A stretch of 64,000 nt of DNA from JBDRKE01 sp043814315 (GCA_043814315.1 JBDRKE010000010.1:1-64000); one strand, 5' to 3'; shown: positions 20,377 through 29,070, numbered from the stretch's first letter. A program made the numbers and translations. The notes: generated from the sequence alone by a model not told the origin.

Positions 20377-22077
20377 GTGCCTGAAAACAACGTGGTGAAG
20401 AGAAAAAGAAGGGAAGACAGAGAAATCGCTTATTTTTCCATGGAGGTAGGGATTAACCCTCACATGCCTACTTATAGCGGAGGCTTGGGAGTTTTGGCAG
20501 GCGGGACTATCCGCTCCTGCGCAGACCTCAACGTCCCCATGGTCGCGGTGACCCTTCTTTATAAAAAAGGCTATTTTACTCAAAAGCTGGACGCCCAGGG
20601 AAATCAGCAGGAAACACCCGCTGACTGGCAACCTCAGGATTTTCTTAAACTCCTTCCGGAAAAAGTGGAAGTGACAATAGAAAAAAGAAAGGTTTATATT
20701 CAGGCCTGGGAATATCACCAATCGGGGATGAGCGGATATTTTGTTCCGGTTGTATTCCTGGATACGGACCTGGAGGAGAATGCCCCCGAAGACAGAAACC
20801 TTTGCCAGTACCTTTACGGAGGAGACAAAGAGCACCGTTTATCTCAGGAAATTATCCTTGGCATCGGCGGAGTGAGAATGCTCGGTGAGTTAGGTTTTAA
20901 TCACCTTGTGCGTTACCATATGAATGAAGGGCACGCCAGCCTCTTGACCCTAGAGCTCCTGCGTGAGCGCCAGGCCTTATCTGGCCCAGAATGGGATATT
21001 GAGGGCGTGAAGAAATCCTGTGTCTTTACCACGCATACCCCCGTTCCCGCAGGCCACGACCAGTTTTCTTACGATCTCGTGGCTAATATCCTGGGAGAAC
21101 TTGTGCCTCTTGATTTAATGAAAAAACTGGGAGGAGAAGACCGGCTGAACATGACACTCCTGGCTTTAAATTTAAGCGGTTACGTCAACGGAGTCGCCAA
21201 AGAGCACCGCAAAGTTTCCGAAGAGATGTTCCCCGGGTACCATATTGATTTCATTACCAATGGCGTGCATTCTGCCAGGTGGGTGGCCCCAAGCTTTAAA
21301 GACCTTTTTGATAGATATATACCGGGCTGGGCCTATGACCCTTTTAGCCTGCGCTATGCCCTGAGTATTCCCCGTGACCAGATATGGAGCGCACATGAAC
21401 AGGCCAAAAAAGTTCTTATGGATTATGTGAATGCCAAATACAACGTTAACCTCGGGCATGAAGTTCTGACGATAGGTTTTGCCCGCAGGGCTACGGCCTA
21501 TAAAAGGGCAGACCTGGTGTTTGCCAACATCGAAAGGTTACGCGATATCGCTCAGCGTTCAGGTAAGATACAATTTATTTTCGCAGGGAAAGCCCATCCT
21601 AAAGACTGGCCCGGAAAAGAGTTGATTAAAAAGATATTCTCGTTAAAAGAAAACCTAAATAACAGCATTAAGGTCGTGTACTTGGAAGAATATAACCTGG
21701 AATCAGCCAAGGTGCTTATTGCGGGAGTCGATGTCTGGCTGAATACGCCGCGCCGGCCCCAGGAGGCTTCGGGCACCAGCGGCATGAAGGCTGCGCATAA
21801 CGGTGTGCCCTCGCTAAGTATCCTGGACGGATGGTGGATTGAAGGATGCATTGAAGGTGTAACCGGCTGGGCCATTGGTTCGGTCAATGATATCGCAGGC
21901 AGTGACGAAAAGGAGGCTGAGCTCCTGTATGAAAAGCTTGAGAATACGGTACTACCTGTTTTCTACAATAACCGGCAGCAGTGGATAGACATTATGCGCC
22001 ATGCCATCGCCATAAACGCCTCATTCTTTAATACCCATCGCATGGTTCAACAGTATGTTTTAAACGCCTATCTTTAA
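20377..22077 (+). CDS. glgP: Alpha-glucan (glycogen) phosphorylase
   Basis: 566 aa, the shorter bacterial/archaeal form of GT35 phosphorylase. It releases glucose-1-phosphate from storage glucan with pyridoxal phosphate. Motifs: IAYFSMEVGI, PTYSGGLGVLAGG, HMNEGHASLL, TTHTPVPAGHDQF, FITNGVH, and EASGTSGMKAAHNG, where the Lys carries PLP, then SILDGWW. GTG start with AAGGAGAG upstream. It is monocistronic or loosely linked to the TamB-like gene 38 bases on. The hairpin AGGCCC/GGGGCCT at 22082-22101 just after it has no T-run. Confidence 0.93.
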   Translation: MPENNVVKRKRREDREIAYFSMEVGINPHMPTYSGGLGVLAGGTIRSCADLNVPMVAVTLLYKKGYFTQKLDAQGNQQETPADWQPQDFLKLLPEKVEVTIEKRKVYIQAWEYHQSGMSGYFVPVVFLDTDLEENAPEDRNLCQYLYGGDKEHRLSQEIILGIGGVRMLGELGFNHLVRYHMNEGHASLLTLELLRERQALSGPEWDIEGVKKSCVFTTHTPVPAGHDQFSYDLVANILGELVPLDLMKKLGGEDRLNMTLLALNLSGYVNGVAKEHRKVSEEMFPGYHIDFITNGVHSARWVAPSFKDLFDRYIPGWAYDPFSLRYALSIPRDQIWSAHEQAKKVLMDYVNAKYNVNLGHEVLTIGFARRATAYKRADLVFANIERLRDIAQRSGKIQFIFAGKAHPKDWPGKELIKKIFSLKENLNNSIKVVYLEEYNLESAKVLIAGVDVWLNTPRRPQEASGTSGMKAAHNGVPSLSILDGWWIEGCIEGVTGWAIGSVNDIAGSDEKEAELLYEKLENTVLPVFYNNRQQWIDIMRHAIAINASFFNTHRMVQQYVLNAYL

Positions 22078-22115
22078 AGATAGGCCCATCTTTTGGGGCC
22101 TCTGAAGGTGTAGCT

Positions 22116-23390
22116 ATGAAAAGAAAGCATGTTTTAGCCATTGTGGCCTTTAGCATTATAGGCCTTGTGGCCCTGGCCGCCTATTTTCTCCTTTTTACGA
22201 CTTTGGGTTCGACATTTTTTGTAGAATCCGTTATCTCCCAATATGCCCAGTCAGGGAATATTGACGTTGAAGAAAGCAGCGGCAGCCTTTCGCGCACCTT
22301 AGTGTTTAGGGATATCGAAATCAAGGATTCAAAGATTTTACCTCCCGGCAGCTTGCTGAGAATCCAGAGGCTTGAGATATACTTTGCCTCTTTTAATTTA
22401 GAAGGGCTCAATGTAAAGATAGATAACGGCAGATTGCAATTGTCCAGTTCAGAGTTAATACTTTTTTACGGCACTCTCCATGATAATGTTTTAGATGCCA
22501 ATCTCTACTCGAAGGGCATGAGCCTATCAGAGGCGGTTAGGTTATTTGCTGAAAACAAAGAACTGGAAAAAATATCGGGTTTCCTTCATGATATTGACGT
22601 TTATATAAAGGGGAGTTTGTCGGAGCCCAGATTCAGCGGCCAGTGTCAAGTAACAAAGCTTATGCGTAACGGCTTTTCGTTATCGGATTGCCCGGTTGCG
22701 TTTGATTTAGAGCTGAAACTTTCCAAGAATGAGCCGCTGTTTTACGGGACGCTTATTTCGGATCGAGGGGTAATTTCCGGGCCCAAGACCGCTGTTATTA
22801 ATATGCAAAGTAGTAAGGTATTATTTTCAGGTGTAGCCAAAGATGCCGCTTTAAGCCTGAAGGGAAGTTCTCTCGTTGAAGGCGCCAAAATCAATATCGA
22901 ATTAAGGGGAACACTCAAAAATCCTGAGTTGAAACTGGCCTCAGATCCCGCCTTGTCTCAGGAGCGGCTGTTGGTTATGCTGATGACAAATAAAAGCTGG
23001 AAGGGAGCAGAGGGCGCCTTAGCTAAGGGGGAACTTTCACCTGACCTTGTGAGTGATTTTGTAGATTATTTTGTTTTCTCCGGCTCAGGGAGCAGGATTG
23101 CCCAGCAATTGGGGATAACCGGATTTTCCTTTACTTTTGATGAGCAAAAGAAAGGCGTGGGAGTAAAAAAAGAAATAACCGAGAAAATCGGGGCTAGCTA
23201 TGCCATTGAGCAATCTCAAGGCATAGAAGAACAATCGACAACAACCCAGAGGATAGGTACGGAAGTCAAAATCACGCAAGGTATCTCGATAGGGGCTGAA
23301 AAGGAATTAAAACAGGAGGCCAAAACAGACCCGGCACAGCAGCAACCGCCCAACGATAAAGTGATTTTAAAAATTAAGAAAGAGTTCTAA
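22116..23390 (+). CDS. TamB/AsmA-like translocation-assembly domain protein
   Basis: 424 aa. One N-terminal membrane anchor (about residues 5-28) is followed by a long beta-rich periplasmic part. The segment LRGTLKNPELKLASDPALSQERLLVMLM, recognisable as GTLKNPELKLASDPALSQ, is the signature near the end of TamB (DUF490) proteins, which help carry lipid or outer-membrane proteins across the periplasm. It is far shorter than typical TamB, so it is a reduced member. The C-terminal 100 residues are low complexity and K/Q/E-rich. It is probably co-transcribed with greA, which starts 14 bases later. Confidence 0.7.
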   Translation: MKRKHVLAIVAFSIIGLVALAAYFLLFTTLGSTFFVESVISQYAQSGNIDVEESSGSLSRTLVFRDIEIKDSKILPPGSLLRIQRLEIYFASFNLEGLNVKIDNGRLQLSSSELILFYGTLHDNVLDANLYSKGMSLSEAVRLFAENKELEKISGFLHDIDVYIKGSLSEPRFSGQCQVTKLMRNGFSLSDCPVAFDLELKLSKNEPLFYGTLISDRGVISGPKTAVINMQSSKVLFSGVAKDAALSLKGSSLVEGAKINIELRGTLKNPELKLASDPALSQERLLVMLMTNKSWKGAEGALAKGELSPDLVSDFVDYFVFSGSGSRIAQQLGITGFSFTFDEQKKGVGVKKEITEKIGASYAIEQSQGIEEQSTTTQRIGTEVKITQGISIGAEKELKQEAKTDPAQQQPPNDKVILKIKKEF

Positions 23391-23404
23391 AAAAGGGGCT
23401 CCCC

Positions 23405-23875
23405 ATGGATGTGATATACCTGACCCGAAGCGGCTATGAAAAATTAGTTAAGGAGCTGGATTTCTTAAAGAACCAAAAGCGCAAACAGCTAAGTAAGGCC
23501 ATAGGCGAAGCCAGGGCGCACGGTGATATCAGCGAAAATGCCGAATATGACGCGGCTAAAGAGGCGCAAGGGCTGAATGAGAAGCGGATTGCTGATCTGG
23601 AATCTAAGCTGGCGTACGTACGTATCCTGGATTACGAAGATATTCCTAAGGATGAGGTTCTTATAGGAGCTACCGTTACGCTTAAGGATTTGGATACGCA
23701 GGAGGAGCTGGAGTACACCCTGGTTTCGGAAGCAGAGGCGGATTATGGCGAAGGTAAAATTTCCGTTACGTCTCCGGTAGGAGCAGCCCTTTTGAACCGC
23801 AGGGAGAAAGAAGTTGTTGAAATTCATGTCCCGGCAGGATTGTTGAAGTACGAGATATTAAAGATATCCAGATAG
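23405..23875 (+). CDS. greA: Transcription elongation factor GreA
   Basis: 156 aa, the usual length. GreA enters the secondary channel of RNA polymerase and triggers cleavage of backtracked RNA. The N-terminal coiled coil carries the conserved ARAHGDISENAEYDAAKEAQ tip with the acidic residues that hold Mg2+ (DISENAEYDAAKE). The C-terminal FKBP-like domain ends with SPVGAALLNRREKEVVEIHVP. ATG start after AAGGGG. Confidence 0.96.
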   Translation: MDVIYLTRSGYEKLVKELDFLKNQKRKQLSKAIGEARAHGDISENAEYDAAKEAQGLNEKRIADLESKLAYVRILDYEDIPKDEVLIGATVTLKDLDTQEELEYTLVSEAEADYGEGKISVTSPVGAALLNRREKEVVEIHVPAGLLKYEILKISR

Positions 23876-23906
23876 GGCCTTCTCAAGAAATATATACACT
23901 ATTTTG

Positions 23907-24055
23907 CACAGATGATCGCTGATTTAAATGCACAGATGATCGCTGATTAAAAGATACTGATGATCGCTGATATACTATCTGTGATCATCTGCCGGTTTTA
24001 AAGGATGGTTTTACGCGGATCTTTATCTGTGTCCATCTGTGCTTAGTGAAGTGAA
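23907..24055 (+). repeat. Short direct repeats GATGATCGCTGAT
   Basis: Three copies of (CA/CT)GATGATCGCTGAT start at 23909, 23933 and 23957, spaced by 24 bp. They are followed by an inverted related stretch (GTGATCATCTGC) and ATCTGTGTCCATCTGTG. There is no ORF. It looks like a dispersed non-coding repeat filling the 281-bp gap after greA. Confidence 0.6.
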
Positions 24056-24092
24056 TCAGTTCAAATTGTAAGTTCATCGGGGAAATTTCTGT

Positions 24093-24120
24093 TTGGTTTT
24101 CTGTTTAAGCATGTTATAGT
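24093..24120 (+). promoter_or_regulatory. Sigma70-type promoter
   Basis: TTGGTT (24093-24098), a 16-bp spacer and TATAGT (24115-24120), 38 bases before the next start codon. Confidence 0.5.
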
Positions 24121-24157
24121 AAAGGCTAGAAGTAAACAGGGAGGGGGGAGCATCGTC

Positions 24158-24487
24158 ATGAATAATGGGGAATTGCAAGCCCTGAAGATAGTATTTGACT
24201 ATGGATGGAAAAGTTTACAGAATTTTGAGTTCCATTTCTTTAATCCGCTTTTTTGGTGTATCATATTTTTGCTGTTTATAGTTTTGTACAGGTTCTGGGT
24301 GGCGAAGCACGCTTTTTCTTTTTCCCTGATGACCGCTTTGATTCTGTTGTTTGTCACAGAAATAGAGTATCGTTTTTCAATTGTATTTGCAAGGTCAGGA
24401 GAGGTATTTGATTCCAGCGTCATTAGGCTCGTTGCCTTGACATTTCTTGCCATCATTTTCTTGGTTTATACATTTCTTAGGCGTTAA
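24158..24487 (+). CDS. Hypothetical membrane protein, 109 aa
   Basis: Not recognised. Three hydrophobic segments (about residues 29-47, 52-68 and 86-106) suggest an integral membrane protein with a short soluble N-terminus. A GGGAGGGGGGAG stretch lies about 8 bases before the ATG. It stands alone between a repeat-filled gap and a gap of 192 bp that holds no gene, only GATTACA-type short repeats (24540-24605). Confidence 0.65.
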   Translation: MNNGELQALKIVFDYGWKSLQNFEFHFFNPLFWCIIFLLFIVLYRFWVAKHAFSFSLMTALILLFVTEIEYRFSIVFARSGEVFDSSVIRLVALTFLAIIFLVYTFLRR

Positions 24488-24680
24488 ATCTTGATATCTC
24501 TCGTTGACTTTATAGGCTGTCACGAAACCCGTACCAGCCTATGATTACAGAGATTTATAATAAGATTACACAGATTTTCTCGTGGAGTAATAATCTTGCG
24601 TAATCACTATTTTTAATCGCATGTAATCAAGGGCGGAACTTTTGTGACGCTCTATTGATTTTAAACTAGGAGAAGGAATA

Positions 24681-25064
24681 ATGAAAAAGCTGTGGATAGG
24701 GATAGTTTTAATCTTCTTTTTAGTCAATCTCTATGGTTGCGTGGCTTTGCTGGCAGGGGCAGCCGGAGGGGCAGGCACGGCGGCGTGGTTATCGGGAAAG
24801 TTAAGCCAGGAGGTTAATGCTTCTTTTGACAGGGCCCTGAAAGCCGCCAAACTGGGCCTGGAATTCATGAAATTCAAGGTGACAAAAGAAACCGTCAAAG
24901 ACGATATAGCCCAGCTTATAAGTAATTACAGTGATGGAAGAACGATCTGGGTCGATATACGCCGCGTAACGGATTCTGCCTCGCGCATCGAGGTGCGGGT
25001 GGGCGCAGCGGGAGACAGGCAGGCAGCACAAAAAGTGCTTAATCAGATAAGGCGGTATTTGTAA
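24681..25064 (+). CDS. DUF3568 family lipoprotein
   Basis: 127 aa. Residues 1-20 are a lipoprotein signal with lipobox LYGC (Cys20). Next comes a Gly/Ala-rich stretch (AGAAGGAGTAAW), then the family body SFDRALKAAKLGLE ... IWVDIRRVTDSASRIEVRVGAAGD ending in QKVLNQIRRYL. DUF3568 proteins are small outer-membrane or periplasmic lipoproteins of unknown role. AGGAGAAGG lies before the ATG. It is followed by the cupin gene after 25 bases. Confidence 0.82.
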   Translation: MKKLWIGIVLIFFLVNLYGCVALLAGAAGGAGTAAWLSGKLSQEVNASFDRALKAAKLGLEFMKFKVTKETVKDDIAQLISNYSDGRTIWVDIRRVTDSASRIEVRVGAAGDRQAAQKVLNQIRRYL

Positions 25065-25089
25065 AGCTAATTTTAAAAGGAAGGCTCTT

Positions 25090-25359
25090 ATGGAAATTAA
25101 AGTGACAAAATTAAGCCAAGAACAACTAAAGCAAATGAAAATTCCTGAGTGGCCGATCTGGGAAAAAGAGGTATCGCGTTTTCCCTGGTCTTATGATAGC
25201 CCAGAAGAGTGTTATATTCTGGAAGGGGATGTTACGGTTGAAACTCCTAACGGTGAGAGCGTGCATTTCGGCAAGGGGGACTTTGTTACTTTTCCTAAGG
25301 GTTTGTCCTGTACCTGGAATATAAATAAGCCGGTAAGGAAACACTACAATCTCAGATAA
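25090..25359 (+). CDS. Small cupin-domain protein (EutQ/DUF861-like)
   Basis: 89-aa single-domain cupin. Visible motifs are EECYILEGDVTVE (cupin motif 1, with few metal-binding histidines), FGKGDFVTFPKGLSCTW (motif 2, where the usual His is replaced) and a short C-terminal end. The W-rich EEC/GDFVTFP pattern is that of DUF861 cupins. The substrate is unknown and metal binding may be weak. It is followed directly by a terminator. Confidence 0.82.
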   Translation: MEIKVTKLSQEQLKQMKIPEWPIWEKEVSRFPWSYDSPEECYILEGDVTVETPNGESVHFGKGDFVTFPKGLSCTWNINKPVRKHYNLR

Positions 25360-25377
25360 CATCCTCTTGAACAACAA

Positions 25378-25406
25378 AAAACCCCTAAATTCAGGGGTTT
25401 TTTTGT
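25378..25406 (+). terminator. Intrinsic terminator
   Basis: AACCCCT and AGGGGTT form a stem around AAATTC, followed by seven T. It ends the lipoprotein-cupin unit. Confidence 0.9.
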
Positions 25407-25450
25407 AGGTGATAGGCCTCATTAGCTTTCGCTATCTAGCCAACCTCCTT
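25407..25450 (+). other. Recurrent AGGTGATAGGC element after a terminator
   Basis: AGGTGATAGGC, CTATC and CCAACCTCC follow the terminator here, in the same order as at 2430-2464. AGGT/ACCT and GATAG/CTATC can pair. It could be a spacer between terminator and recG or a small structured RNA. Confidence 0.4.
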
Positions 25451-25562
25451 GTTTCTTCTAAATAAATATACCATATTTCTGGCCTGAATTCAAGCCCCTA
25501 TTCAGAAACGCTCCTTGATGGAACCGGTAGGTAAGTTATTGGCAGGGCGAGGCCTCAATGCG

Positions 25563-27659
25563 ATGAGCAAGAAATTAGCAGAAATCCCTATACGTTTTCT
25601 TAAAGGCATCGGGCCAAAACGAGAAAGATCATTTCAGAAGCTTGGCATCCATAGCATAGAAGATATGCTCTACTATTTTCCCAGGCGCTATGAAGACCGC
25701 AGCCGATTTGTAGGTATTTCGCAACTCAAAGAAGGCGAACCCCAGACGATTAAAGGAACGGTTCTGGCCAGAGGAGAGAAGCAGTCCTGGAAAAGGCGCA
25801 GGTTTAAAATACTGGAAGTCGTTGCAGGGGACGAAACAGGCAGGATATCTTGCGTCTGGTTCAATCAAGGGTATCTTAAGGATTATTTTGAAATAGGAGC
25901 GACGGTCATATTGTTTGGTTCTATCGAACGCTACCAGGGGCGATTACAGATGAACTCCCCTGAATTTGAGATTGTTTCAAAAGACGCAGATGAATCTCTG
26001 AATATCGGCAGGATCACGCCTATTTACTTTTTGCCGGAAAGGTCCACCCAGCGTCATTTTCGTCAGGTGATAAAAGCCTGCCTGGAGGAATATGTGCCTG
26101 TGCTTTGCGACACCCTGCCTTATGATATGAGGGCAAGGAATCATCTTTTAAATCTTGCCCAAAGCCTTATTCATATCCATTTTCCCGATGATTTGAATAC
26201 GCAGAAGCAGGCCTATGAGAGGCTCAGTTTTGAGGAGTTCCTATTATTTCAGTTGCCTTTGATCTTAAGAAAGATGAAGAAGAAAGAAAAAAGGGGAATA
26301 GCCCATAAGCCGCAAGGAGCGTTGGTAGGTGCCTTTATCTCTAACTTACCCTTCAAGTTGACTACGGCTCAGGAAAAGGTTATCCAGGAGATAAAGCTGG
26401 ATATGGCCAGGCCCCAGGCGATGCAGCGGTTGCTGCAGGGGGATGTAGGGTCAGGCAAAACCGCTGTGGCCACCGTTGCCAGCATGATAACTATTCAGGG
26501 GGGGTATCAGGTCGCTTTTATGGTCCCGACAGAGGTACTGGCAAGGCAGCATTATAATAGAATCAGTTCGCAGCTCGGAGTTCGCAGCTCGGAGTTAAGG
26601 CAGATTAAGGTAGGGTTATTAACCAGCAGTGCCAATAAGAAAGAAAAAGAAAAAATCTATCAGGGTATCAAAGAGGGGAGCCTTGATTTAATTATAGGAA
26701 CGCATGCTCTTCTAGAAGAGAATGTGCAATTTAGGAATCTGGGGTTGGTGGTTATTGATGAGCAGCATAAGTTCGGGGTAGGGCAGCGCGCTTTATTGCC
26801 CAAAAAGGGGGCTAATCCTGATTGTCTTATCATGACAGCTACGCCTATCCCCAGGACTTTAGCCATTACGCTCTACGGCGACTTGGATATTTCTATTATT
26901 GGAGAGCTGCCTCCCGGAAGAGTGCCGATAAAAACACTGCATGTGCGAGAGGAGGATAGGCCAAAGGCTTATAAAATTGCCAGGGAGCAGCTTGACAAAG
27001 GCAGGCAGGTTTACGTAATCTATCCTGTCATCGAGCAGTCTTATAGCTTGGACATGGCTGGCGCAAAAAAGATGTTTACTAAGCTCAAGGCAGGGGTGTT
27101 TAAAGATTTTAATTTAGGGCTTATCCACGGACGTCTGAAACAAAAAGAACAGGATGAGATCCTGCAGAAATTCAAGGATAGAGAATTAGATATTTTGGTT
27201 TCCACGACGGTATTGGAAGTCGGCATAGATATGCCCCATGCCACCTGCATGATAGTCGAACACGCCGAGCGTTTCGGCTTGAGCCAGTTGCATCAATTGC
27301 GCGGCCGCGTGGGAAGGTCGATTTTCGAGTCTTTTTGTGTACTGGTATCAAGTGCCGGCACGCCAGAGGCAAAAAAACGCATAGAGGCCATGATGAATTT
27401 TAGCGACGGCTTCAAAATAGCCCAGCAGGATTTAAAGATTAGGGGGCCAGGAGAGTTTTTCGGCAGCAGACAGCATGGCCTGACTGAGTTAAGGATCGGC
27501 AATCCCTTAACCCAGATGCAGTTGTTGAAGAGGGCGAGGCTTGAGGCCATAAGGCTTCTTGGGCTTGATTCTCATCTGGAACTCAGACAGAATGCAGCAT
27601 TGAAGGAAAAGCTTTCGCAGAGGTTCCCGGAGTACGAGAAATTAATGCTTGTGGGCTGA
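25563..27659 (+). CDS. recG: ATP-dependent DNA helicase RecG
   Basis: 698 aa from ATG 25563, giving MSKKLAEIPIRFLKGIGPKR, the usual wedge-domain start. Upstream in-frame TTG/ATG at 25515/25518 would add 15-16 residues; none has a clear ribosome-binding site. RecG remodels stalled forks and branched DNA. Motifs: Walker A GDVGSGKT, DEQH box (VIDEQHKFG), TATPIPRT, GRVGRS and the C-terminal QQDLKIRGPGEFFGSRQHG. At 26566-26593 a perfect 14-bp duplication (GTTCGCAGCTCGGA twice) adds a few residues between HYNRISSQ and the LLT segment. Confidence 0.95.
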   Translation: MSKKLAEIPIRFLKGIGPKRERSFQKLGIHSIEDMLYYFPRRYEDRSRFVGISQLKEGEPQTIKGTVLARGEKQSWKRRRFKILEVVAGDETGRISCVWFNQGYLKDYFEIGATVILFGSIERYQGRLQMNSPEFEIVSKDADESLNIGRITPIYFLPERSTQRHFRQVIKACLEEYVPVLCDTLPYDMRARNHLLNLAQSLIHIHFPDDLNTQKQAYERLSFEEFLLFQLPLILRKMKKKEKRGIAHKPQGALVGAFISNLPFKLTTAQEKVIQEIKLDMARPQAMQRLLQGDVGSGKTAVATVASMITIQGGYQVAFMVPTEVLARQHYNRISSQLGVRSSELRQIKVGLLTSSANKKEKEKIYQGIKEGSLDLIIGTHALLEENVQFRNLGLVVIDEQHKFGVGQRALLPKKGANPDCLIMTATPIPRTLAITLYGDLDISIIGELPPGRVPIKTLHVREEDRPKAYKIAREQLDKGRQVYVIYPVIEQSYSLDMAGAKKMFTKLKAGVFKDFNLGLIHGRLKQKEQDEILQKFKDRELDILVSTTVLEVGIDMPHATCMIVEHAERFGLSQLHQLRGRVGRSIFESFCVLVSSAGTPEAKKRIEAMMNFSDGFKIAQQDLKIRGPGEFFGSRQHGLTELRIGNPLTQMQLLKRARLEAIRLLGLDSHLELRQNAALKEKLSQRFPEYEKLMLVG

Positions 27660-27660
27660 T

Positions 27661-27797
27661 GTATTAATTTCAAATGTCAAAATTCAAAGAACAAAATAAA
27701 TCCAAAATCCAAATTTCAAAACAAAACCTTTTTTAGTTTTTAATTTTGTGCTTTATGCTTATTTTGAGCTTTGTGCTTTGACATTTGAATTTTAGCT
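27661..27797. repeat. AT-rich long imperfect inverted repeat (intergenic family)
   Basis: The left arm reads CAAATGTCAAAATTCAAA, then AATCCAAATTTCAAAAC. The right arm is nearly the reverse complement and ends TTTGACATTTGAATTTT, with a T/A-rich loop. The element fills the recG-rsmD gap and ends within a few bases of the rsmD start. Related copies lie at 35546-35663, 61300-61440 and 62499-62628. Confidence 0.7.
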
Positions 27798-27798
27798 T

Positions 27799-28464
27799 AT
27801 GCATATAACTACAGGTAAATACAAGGGTAGGGTTATAAGGATGCCCAAGGGCATCAGGCCCACGCAGGAGAAGGTAAGAAAAGCTTTTTTTGATATCTTG
27901 GGGGATATAGAGGGATTGTCTTTTTTAGAGTTGTTTTCAGGTTCGGGCGCCGTGGGGTTTGAAGCTGTTTCGCGGGGCGTTAAGGAGCTGATCTTGGTTG
28001 AGGTTGACTGCGGCTGTAGGCTCGCCTTAAAAAAGAACATTGAGTCTCTTGGATTAAAAACCTGTGATTTGTACCCTCAACAGGCAGATGTGGCTATCAG
28101 GAGGCTCCATAGGGAGAAGCGCAACTTCGACATTATTTTCCTGGATCCCCCTTATTATAAAGGCTCAAGCTCCTGCCACGTCCCAAAAAGATTGGCTGGT
28201 GGCTCGGGGTTAAGGGGGATGACAGGGGAATCTTTATCAAAAAAAACCTTGCAAATGTTAGAGGCTTATGATATATTAGCCCCCAATGGTTTTGTGGTTG
28301 TGCAGCATTTCAAAAAAGACGATCTCCCAGAAGCCCTGGGAGATTTAACCTTATTAAAGCGTTCGACTTACGGAGATACCGTTTTATCATTTTATAGGAA
28401 GGGAAATCCCAATTTCCAAATCCCAATAACCGAAACAAATCACTCTTTGGAATTTGGATTTTGA
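27799..28464 (+). CDS. rsmD: 16S rRNA (guanine-N2)-methyltransferase RsmD, with repeat-derived inserts
   Basis: 221 aa; typical RsmD is about 180-200. It methylates G966 of 16S rRNA with SAM. Motifs: ITTGKYKGR, RPTQEKVRKAFFDIL, ELFSGSGAVGFEAVSRG (SAM binding), catalytic DPPYYKG, and YGDTVLSFYRK at the natural end. Two unusual parts: an extra segment after DPPYYKG (about 28166-28232, SSCHVPKRLAGGSGLRGMTG) and a 20-residue tail coded by the AAATCCCAATTTCC repeat downstream. ATG 27799 has no ribosome-binding site because the preceding repeat ends right before it. Confidence 0.88.
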   Translation: MHITTGKYKGRVIRMPKGIRPTQEKVRKAFFDILGDIEGLSFLELFSGSGAVGFEAVSRGVKELILVEVDCGCRLALKKNIESLGLKTCDLYPQQADVAIRRLHREKRNFDIIFLDPPYYKGSSSCHVPKRLAGGSGLRGMTGESLSKKTLQMLEAYDILAPNGFVVVQHFKKDDLPEALGDLTLLKRSTYGDTVLSFYRKGNPNFQIPITETNHSLEFGF

Positions 28465-28496
28465 AATTTGCCTGCCTGCCGCAGGCAGGGATTTTA
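28398..28496 (+). repeat. AAATCC repeat with GC-rich palindrome after rsmD
   Basis: AAATCCCAATTTCCAAATCCC pairs imperfectly with GGAATTTGGATTTTGAAATTTG (described in parts). It is followed by the palindrome GCCTGCCTGCCGCAGGCAGG at 28470-28489. The first part is translated as the rsmD tail. The palindrome recurs at 35585, 47478 and 61368. Confidence 0.65.
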
Positions 28497-28515
28497 AGGA
28501 GCGAAGCGACGAAAG

Positions 28516-29004
28516 ATGTGTCAAACAGCCATATACGCAGGTACATTCGATCCAGTCACTTACGGACATATTGACGTGGTAAAGAGGGCCAGGGAAATAT
28601 TTCCTGGGCTTATTGTGGCTGTGGCTGCCAATCCCCATAAGAGGCCTCTGTTTAGCGTAGCCGAAAGGATGTCTCTGCTTAAAAAAGCAACAGCTGGCCT
28701 GGAGGGAATTGAGGTCTGTGATTTTGAAGGACTGGTGGTAGATTTCTGCCGTAAGCGCAAAGTCAAGGTTCTCATGCGCGGGTTACGCATGGTCTCTGAT
28801 TTTGAATACGAGTTTCAGATGGCCTTGACTAACAGGAAGCTCTCGCCTGATATAGAAACAATCTTTCTTATGCCTCATGAATCCTACAGTTACCTTTCTT
28901 CAAGGCTTTTGAAAGAAGCGGCTTCCCTGGGAGCGGATTTATCAAGTTTTGTGCCGTCTTCCGTTGAGAAGGCGCTTAAGAAAAAGTTACATAAAGTTGC
29001 CTAA
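28516..29004 (+). CDS. coaD: Phosphopantetheine adenylyltransferase
   Basis: 162 aa, the standard length. It transfers AMP to 4'-phosphopantetheine, the penultimate step of CoA synthesis. Motifs: YAGTFDPVTYGHIDV with the TxGH nucleotidyl-transfer motif, NPHKRPLFSVAERM, LMRGLRMVSDFEYEFQMA, and ESYSYLSSRLLKE (the usual SSTxVRE). ATG 28516 with GGAGCGAAGCG upstream. The rsmD-coaD order is a common bacterial pair. Confidence 0.95.
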   Translation: MCQTAIYAGTFDPVTYGHIDVVKRAREIFPGLIVAVAANPHKRPLFSVAERMSLLKKATAGLEGIEVCDFEGLVVDFCRKRKVKVLMRGLRMVSDFEYEFQMALTNRKLSPDIETIFLMPHESYSYLSSRLLKEAASLGADLSSFVPSSVEKALKKKLHKVA

Positions 29005-29070
29005 GGTTACAAAAGCAAAGTCTTTTTGAAAAGGCCTGTAACCTCATGGAGCTTTAGGTAACTTGTTATT

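Noticed and set aside
23905..23985. CRISPR array
   Set aside because: Repeats are 13-15 bp with 9-bp spacing, only three copies, and no cas genes are in the window.
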